DNA of 64,000 bases from Littorina saxatilis (taxonomy: Eukaryota > Mollusca > Gastropoda > Littorinimorpha > Littorinidae), in the NCBI RefSeq assembly GCF_037325665.1, contig NW_027128788.1:1-64000 (forward strand). The letters run 5' to 3'. The translations under genes and the position numbers were made by a program. Of this stretch, positions 58,025 through 64,000 are shown piece after piece. Position 1 is the first letter of the stretch; each line of letters begins with the position of its first letter. Below the pieces are notes generated by a model. That model had not been told where the DNA came from and did no database searches. It saw only the letters and a list, made by a program, of their open reading frames with translations.

Positions 58025-58470
58025 AACCTATGTGAACCCAGGGAAAACACCTTGTCAACAATCACTGGAAGCCAAAGATCACTGTCGCAATTAATCGTGA
58101 ACTCCGATGAGTTTTAGTTTAAAGAAAAGGGTGTCATATTGAATGCACCCTCTAGTAATCCGTTTGTAAAGAAACTACCTAAGTTTTGTTGGTTTGATCT
58201 AAATAATGAATTATAAGGAAATCATTTATTATGTAATGTATTCTATATTATAGAATGCATTCTATAACGTCCCGAACTGCCTTCTATGATAAAATGCATT
58301 CTATTTACACAAAATACCAAAATGCTTTTTATGATAGAATGCGTTCTTTAACGTCCTGAAATGCATTATAATTTATATGCATAATGTCCCGAAACTACAA
58401 CAGGCCAGCCCCGCAAAGAAAAGCAGAACCACACACACACACACACACACTCACACACAGCCACACACAC

Positions 58471-58553
<83 letters not shown>

Positions 58554-58574
58554 GAGACAGAGACAGAGAGAGAG

Positions 58575-58605
<31 letters not shown>

Positions 58606-59232
58606 GAGACAGAGAGACAGAGACAGAGAGAGAGAGAGACAGAGAGAGAGAGAGAGACAGAGAGAGAGAGACACAGAGAGAGAGAGAGAGACAGAGAGAA
58701 AGAGAGAGCTGTGTGTGAGAGTGTTTGTAGATCTGCTTTCGAAGCAGGGACCATACCGAGCTGGCCTGTAGAAGTTTTGTGGCGCTTTATGGAATGCATT
58801 CTATCATAAGAATGCATTCTATCATAAGAATGCATTGTTGGACGTTATAGAATGCATTCTATTATAATAGAATACATTTCTGGGCAAATGACAAGTATGA
58901 TTGAATGCATTCTATATTATACAATGTTTTCTATTTTATAGAATGCATTCTATAAATATAGAATGTGTTCTATGATATGGAATGCATTCTTTAATATAAA
59001 ATGCATTCTAATTTCTATCATAATTTTCTAAAATATTTCATTATTTAGATCAAACTAACCAAAACTTACAAACGGATCGCTTTTAACTCACGTGATCTCA
59101 AGCTAAACCTACGTGAACCGAAGGAAAACACCTTGTCAGCGACCATTGGAGGCCAGCGATCACTGTCAAAACCAATCATAAACTCCGATGAGAATATTTT
59201 CAAAAGAAAAGGGTGTCATATTGAATGCACCC
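58025..59232. repeat. nested direct and inverted repeats around GAATGCATTC palindromes
   Basis: Block A (gaaaacaccttgtca ... gggtgtcatattgaatgcac) occurs in the same direction at 58025-58150 and 59112-59232. Block B (ccgtttgtaa ... gatctaaataatgaa) occurs inverted at 58160-58212 and 59037-59078. Between the B arms, the palindrome atagaatgcattctat and variants recur about a dozen times (58235-58370 and 58790-59010), and a GA-rich tract (58475-58712) lies in the centre. The B arms may be the TIRs of a roughly 920-bp element. Confidence 0.7.
58475..58712. repeat. (GA)n/(GACA)n microsatellite
   Basis: About 240 bp of GA units with regular GACA interruptions. All ORFs across it are artefacts. Confidence 0.96.
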
Positions 59233-59764
59233 TGCATACACAGTTAGCGGCAATGGCAGATCCAAGCGGATCAGCAGCGTGTTGTCTGTTGGCCATGCTT
59301 TGACTAAAGCTGGCCTCAGTGTTTACGGCACTACTCTACCATAACGAATGGAAATTCTGAGTAGACTAAGTTCAGGAAAACATTTTATCATTGCAGGCCT
59401 CAGCACTCACTGAACTTAAAAATATGTATATTTTTTCCACCTTTTAAGGAGAAGACTGCAAAATAGGGCAGCATTCTCAAAATGTAACTGCGCTGTATCC
59501 CACAGAAAGCTTAAACTTACATGAAGTGCATCCACAAGGTTTCGTCGCATTACTGTTAGCTCCATCTCCAGAAAGTGAACTGCCTCAGCGAAGCAGTATG
59601 GTTCCTGCACACACAAGATGCATGTTAAGAAATCAAACACTATTTTACTGAAGTTCCACATCGTAGCAACACTGACAAGTGTTCTGATTCTCATACTTTT
59701 GTTTATTGTGAAACTGTGTATCAACATTTAGATTTCTGTCAAATGTGGAAGGAGAGGGGGCTGG

Positions 59765-59808
<44 letters not shown>

Positions 59809-61068
59809 TGTGTGTGTGTGTGTGTGTGTCCACATATGAGTTTGGCGACTGTCTGGTGTGTTTTGCACGGAGATATTAATTTTGAAACAGAGTATTTCAG
59901 CAAATAGTATAATCAATGATTCCGCAACCGCCGGCACAATTGGCCTAGTGGTAAGGCGTCCGCCCGGTGATCGGGAGGTCGTGGCTTCGAACCCCGGCCG
60001 GGTCATACCTAAAACTTTAAAATTGGCAATCTAGTGGCTGCTCCGCCTGGCGTCTGGCATTATGGGGTTAGGGCTAGGATTGGTTGGTCCGGTGTCAGAA
60101 TAATGTGACTAGGTGAGACATGAAGCCTGTGCTGCGACTTCTGTCTTGTGTGTGGCGCACGTTAAATGTCAAAGCAGCACCGCCCTGATATGGCCCTTCG
60201 TAGTCGGCTGGGCGTTAAGCAAACAAACAAACAAAACTTATCAGATCAATTTGAAAGTCAATATTTCTCTGCAAAACTACACACTATATGCAAATGCAGG
60301 ACATGCGTACCTTTGTAAACACGTCTGGGTTGCCGTCAGTGCCTCCTGTTCATCCTCAGTGCAATTCAGAAGAAATGTGCGCAGGTTACGCCCACATCGA
60401 TTCGCCACATGGGCACATCAGCTCAAACGGCTTCCCAGTTCCCTGAAAGTGTGATAGATCTGTGAAATCAAATACAACCAAGCATGCATAGAATTATTCT
60501 AAATTGCGCACACAATCAACCTGGCCACTATTATGATGAATGTTGTTCATTAATGTATGCTGTTTTTAGCCTACCGCTTCACTTTATCTAGCGTGCAGAT
60601 CGTACATCTATGGTCTAACCAAAGGAAGAAGAAGAATTCGAAAATCTGCAAATGCACAGGCGGAAGGTATCGTTCACTGGACCACCATTATAATTATAAG
60701 GAACCCCTGGACATACAAGTATAACAATAACACAAAACCAAGCACATCAACCAGAATAAAAAATCAACATCAAATTGAAATAGAGTTTATTTACCAACGC
60801 AGAACTAATGTAAAAGGTCCACTGATCAGCTGAAACCGTTGCGACAGCAAAATTAGAGAAATTGTCTTCAAACGTCCACAGATACAAGTAACAGGAACAT
60901 GTTACAACAAAAATACGAGTGACTAAGCTTAGATGAATTAATACAAAATCTCAGCAAGCAACTTACAGATAACAATCGGAAATCCTGAGCCAAATCAACG
61001 CAGCGACAACGCAGACAGGTCCACAGATCTAAAAGTGTCAACGTTCTTTTTTGGTCCAGCTGAAGCAT
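59216..61068 (-). CDS. candidate five-exon gene of unknown function
   Basis: Minus-strand exons with good splice sites are 60967-61068 (ATG; MLQLDQKRTLTLLDLWTCLR...; donor TCT|GTAAGT), 60795-60829 (35 nt; LISGPFTLVLR), 60311-60442 (includes RCGRNLRTFLLNCTEDEQEA, then LTATQTCLQ), 59521-59604 (28 codons; EPYCFAEAVHFLEMELTVMR; donor CAT|GTAAGT) and 59216-59335 (SSAVNTEASFSQSMANRQHA to a TGA). Exons 1 to 3 and exons 4 to 5 join in phase. Exon 3 to 4 does not, and exon 3 has an in-frame TGA in its first third. So an exon boundary is wrong, an exon is missing, or the gene is decayed. I recognise no family. It lies inside the possible 5.5-kb element, so it could be that element's gene or a host gene caught between repeats. 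A family E SINE sits in the intron after exon 3. Confidence 0.4.
59766..59829. repeat. (GT)n microsatellite
   Basis: About 32 GT units with one interruption. Confidence 0.96.
59930..60234 (+). repeat. tRNA-headed SINE, family E, full length
   Basis: The head is tggcctagtggtaaggcgtc and ggcttcgaaccccggccggg, with a full body and an (AAAC)n tail. It lies in an intron of the 59216-61068 candidate gene. Confidence 0.9.
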
Positions 61069-61267
61069 GATGGGACAATTAGTAACATTATTAAATTGTA
61101 AAAATAAAAATGCTAATACTTACCGCTTATTAGATGTCTCAGATGAAATAAATGTTTGATGAAAAAATATAAGCACAACACGATTAAAAACAAAAACAAA
61201 AAAACGTCCCGCAGCGGTCTAGGGGGTATAAAAATTATATACTCTAAGCGACACGAAATCCCGACGA

Positions 61268-61342
61268 GTCTCCGTAGCTCAATCGGTAGAGCGCTGACAT
61301 GGCAAGGCGAAGATCTCGGGTTCGAATCTGCTCAAGGCCCAA
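61268..61342 (+). other. tRNA-like sequence, probably not functional
   Basis: An A box (tagctcaatcggtagagcgc) and B box (gggttcgaatctgc) lie at tRNA spacing. The T stem and acceptor stem do not pair well, so it is more likely a tRNA pseudogene or SINE head than a working gene. Confidence 0.45.
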
Positions 61343-61384
61343 ATATTTTTAATGTATTATTTTATTCGGATCATGACTAAAAGA

Positions 61385-61610
61385 CGAAGTGGAACACTTG
61401 TGGAACACTTGTTGAACACGTGTGTTCACCTGGTGTTCCACTGTGCAAAAAAGTGTTTACCATGTGTTCCAAAAGTGTTCAGGTAGCAGAAGATGCTTCA
61501 GGATAACACATTGAGAACACTTTCTGTGTTCCAAAAGTGTAAAAATGTGTTCACCCTAACACTTTAAGTGTTCACCCTAAACACTTTCAGTGTTCTCAAA
61601 GTGTTATAAA
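61385..61610. repeat. subterminal GAACACTTTTG array, right
   Basis: Copies of aagtgttc, gaacacttgt and tgtgttcacc recur in both orientations up to the TTTAGAGTG end at 61620. They match the array at 56090-56440. Confidence 0.8.
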
Positions 61611-61717
61611 ATTTAGAGTGTAGGATCATCAAACTACAGAGCAAATCAATATCAATCACCACAAACTGGGGCCTTAAATTCGGAGAAAATAACTGTGTCC
61701 TTACTGGAGACAATTGA

Positions 61718-62037
61718 GTTTGTTTGTTTAATTGTTTGTTTGCTTAACGCCCAGCCGACCACGAAGGGCCATATCAGGGCGGTGCTGCTTTGACATATAA
61801 CGTGCGCCACACACAAGACACAAGTCGCAGCACAGGCTTCATGTCTCACCCAGTCACATTATTCTGACACCGGACCAACCAGTCCTAGCACTAACCCCAT
61901 AATGCCAGACGCCAGGCGGAGCAGCCACTAGATTGCCAATTTTAAAGTCTTAGGTATGACCCGGCCGGGGTTCGAACCCACCACTAGGCGCCTTACCACT
62001 AGGCCAACCGGACGCCTTACCACTAGGCCAACCGTGC
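61718..62037 (-). repeat. tRNA-headed SINE, family E, with duplicated head
   Basis: Minus-strand copy with the usual body. In the head, gccttaccactaggccaacc occurs twice in a row (61991-62010 and 62014-62033), a local duplication absent from the other copies. Confidence 0.88.
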
Positions 62038-62187
62038 ATGTCAAATCAAGTTTACTCTCAAACCTATCAAGTTGTTATCGTTGTTAGTTATTGGAATGGC
62101 AAAAACGGGAACATCCATTGCCTATGGTTTTTGTAATGTCATAGCTGTATTTTCCCCTGAAACTTTTGCAAATTATTTGTAGGCCAG

Positions 62188-62340
62188 TTGGTTAGGACAC
62201 TCTTGCTTCATCATGTTCTAATCACGTACGTTCGAATCCACGCGGTGTCACTTTTTTTCTCCCTTTCCCCTACGCTACATTACTTTTCAGGGAATGTGTG
62301 CTGTTCATTGTTATTTTATTTTACTGATACGTTTTTTATA
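62188..62340 (+). repeat. tRNA-like SINE head
   Basis: ccagttggttaggacac (A box) and tacgttcgaatccacgc (B box) at tRNA spacing are followed by a pyrimidine- and T-rich segment. Probably a short or old SINE. Confidence 0.4.
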
Positions 62341-62566
62341 ATTTAATTCGTCATCCAGCGGGAACGTTTGCGATTGTTCCATTCCGTAAGTATGCATGTA
62401 TGTATGTCACAATATAGGAACTGCGATAAATCCTGAACCGCTAAGTATTTTTCAACCAAACTTTGTAGGTAGATGTAGACACACGATAGCCTATTGTGTG
62501 CAACATTTATATTGGATATGTCAAAGGTCAAGGTCATTACGGGGCCCGATGGTCAAAATACATAAT

Positions 62567-63060
62567 CAGCCATATCTCCCAAAGTTCTGGGAATATTTCA
62601 ATGAAACTTTTTTCATTACATACTCTGAGGAAGGGTCTACAAAATAGCAGTACAAAATACCAAGTCACAGCGAGAAATGTTTTACAAATTCGAGTTAATT
62701 TTTTTTAAGTTGAAGGGACTAATGTGCTGCGTCTTCATGTTCAATTTCATAAAACATGGTTGGCTGGTTCCAAAGTTATAAGGGTTTTAGCGTTTGATTC
62801 TCCAATGCATAAACATCCATATCTCCCAAAGTTCTGGGAATATTTCAATGAAACCTTTTTTATTACATACTCCGAGGAAGGGTCTACAAAATAGCAGTTA
62901 CAAATTACAAAATCACAGCGAAATGTTTTTCGCAGAAAATCGAGTTGATTTTTTTCTCTTTTGAATTCATGAAGGGACTAATGGCCTGCGTCTTCATGTT
63001 TAATTTCATTAAAAAAAAAATGGTTGGCTGGTTCCAAAGTTATAAGGGTTTTTACCATCA
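62567..63060 (+). repeat. two-copy tandem repeat, about 247 bp
   Basis: atatctcccaaagttctggg through tccaaagttataagggtttt is repeated once, at 62570-62792 and 62818-63057. The copies are about 85-90 percent alike by eye. No coding frame spans both. Confidence 0.8.
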
Positions 63061-64000
63061 TATGTGTGGTTATCATATGACTGATAGTTAAATAAGGCTT
63101 CGCTGATCAGGGGAGCTAATCTACTCCAATCACCATCGCTTTGAAGCTATGAATACAATAATAAATCAGTCATGATTCAGACAGATAAGTCGACCATTGC
63201 AACAATAATAGCAATTGATCATGGGATGGATTCGCATATACACTTTAATATCCACACCATCAGTGATTAATGAAAATCATCAAACATTTGTTACATCCCG
63301 TGAGGAGCACGAGTATTGCTAGTGATAATAATAATAAACATTTAGAATCCGAATACTTCCTAATGCAAGGAGCCCTAGTCGTTTACATAAACCGAAGATG
63401 GGGAGGTAGAACTTTTCTCTCCCTTCTTCAATGCTAGCGTTCTTGGCCAGGGCACGGTAACTTGATCCCAACACGAAAAGGAACGCTGAAAACATGGTCC
63501 TGTGGCGCCGCGAACCGGTGGTCAGCATCTGACTTACAGTGCTAGCTCGCGAAGCCACGGCGAAAGGGCTACGGCTGTAACCCGATAACGGCATCGGCTG
63601 ATAACAAGTTCACGCTGATATCAATGGCCTTGCTGCATCGCCAATTATCCTTCTGAGGCTCGGGCACCCCGCTGCACCAGCCTCTCCTTTCACCTCTACT
63701 TCTGGTGGCCCAATCGGAGGGAGGTTCCTCTGCCAGCCACCGATGCTCTGGTTGCTTCTTCGCCTTTTCGTGATATTTGACCTCCTTGACCTCTAATAAC
63801 ATCTAGCCTTGTGTAGAGCACTTGCAAATTGGCGATTTATCACAAAATCAGGACTATCATAATGTAAGACAAGTACCATACACTTATAACTTTTTTCGTA
63901 TTTTTTTGTTGCTGTTTAATTTTATTATTATCATAAAACTATTAATATTATAATTAAGTTCTCATGACCCACAATCTTGACAATAACTGAAGTAATGACA
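63061..64000. other. non-coding stretch with a short (ATA)n tract
   Basis: A run of ATA at 63326-63339 followed by aacatttagaatccg resembles a retroposon tail in minus orientation. The region to the right (63340-63800) has moderate GC and short open frames without a recognised domain. Confidence 0.35.

Larger units (their letters stand above)
56080..61620. mobile_element. candidate 5.5-kb element with CACTCTAAA ends
   Basis: CACTCTAAA at 56080-56088 and its complement TTTAGAGTG at 61612-61620 are both flanked by TA. Inside each end lie arrays of the same short motif (GAACACTTTTG and variants such as AAGTGTTC) at 56090-56440 and 61390-61605. The interior contains a deleted Tc1-like copy, a palindromic repeat block, a family E SINE and a minus-strand multi-exon candidate gene. 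Shared terminal and subterminal motifs suggest one element, but two separate copies of a small repeat flanking unrelated DNA cannot be excluded. Confidence 0.45.

Noticed and set aside
61268-61342. Functional tRNA gene
   Set aside because: Promoter boxes are present but the acceptor and T stems do not pair, so it is listed only as tRNA-like.

Overview
This is a eukaryotic window: genes are split by GT-AG introns, coding density is very low, and microsatellites, tRNA-headed SINEs, LINE pieces and inverted-repeat elements cover most of it. Several repeats (SINEs with Leu/Ser-like tRNA heads, and the abundant element with ACATTTAGTCAAG ends at 48.5-49.3 kb) match what I remember of marine gastropod genomes. 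My best guess is a caenogastropod mollusc; this rests on memory of repeat families, not on a search.

Host genes. The clearest gene is on the plus strand at 24.4-30.2 kb: five consecutive exons, in phase, encode an IFI44-like immune GTPase (P-loop, DxxG and TKKD boxes) with two C-terminal membrane segments; its 5' exon or exons were not found. Facing it on the minus strand is a small three-exon gene of unknown function (17.0-19.9 kb) that splices cleanly into 114 codons. A solitary linker histone H1 gene lies at 39.4-39.8 kb (minus), with a 4-base insertion that cuts its lysine/alanine tail. A five-exon candidate gene of unknown function sits at 59.2-61.1 kb (minus), inside a possible 5.5-kb transposon. 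Weak traces of another gene occur at the left edge.

Mobile DNA, left to right. 0.3-6.2 kb: SINEs, two MITEs, and a G-rich minisatellite that starts at a MITE end. 8.5-12.5 kb: a LINE 3' fragment and a cluster of SINEs. 13.6-15.2 kb: an apparently intact Tc1 transposon with a complete DD34E transposase. 15.2-16.3 kb: two further MITEs. 20-22.5 kb: large simple-repeat tracts. 24.5-29.9 kb: introns of the GTPase gene hold a SINE split by a retrocopy, a decayed RTE-like LINE and a TTAA MITE. 31.1-34.7 kb: an element bounded by about 310-bp inverted repeats that carries a decayed gene with nuclease-like and CXC regions. 35.4-37.5 kb: a foldback element with an 8-bp target duplication, inserted in a SINE. 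41.0-41.8 kb: a Mutator-like MITE with 9-bp duplication. 43.7-47.6 kb: a large inverted repeat enclosing a 33-bp satellite. 48.5-52.4 kb: a gastropod-type MITE abutting a Tx1/L1-like LINE that is itself split by a SINE. 56.1-61.6 kb: a TIR-bounded region with subterminal GAACACTTTTG arrays, a deleted Tc1-like copy and the candidate gene.

The candidates for an undescribed system are the 31-35 kb TIR element, the 56-61.6 kb element with its spliced gene, and the two foldback structures. The host genes show no sign of working together; they are separate genes in a repeat-rich neighbourhood.
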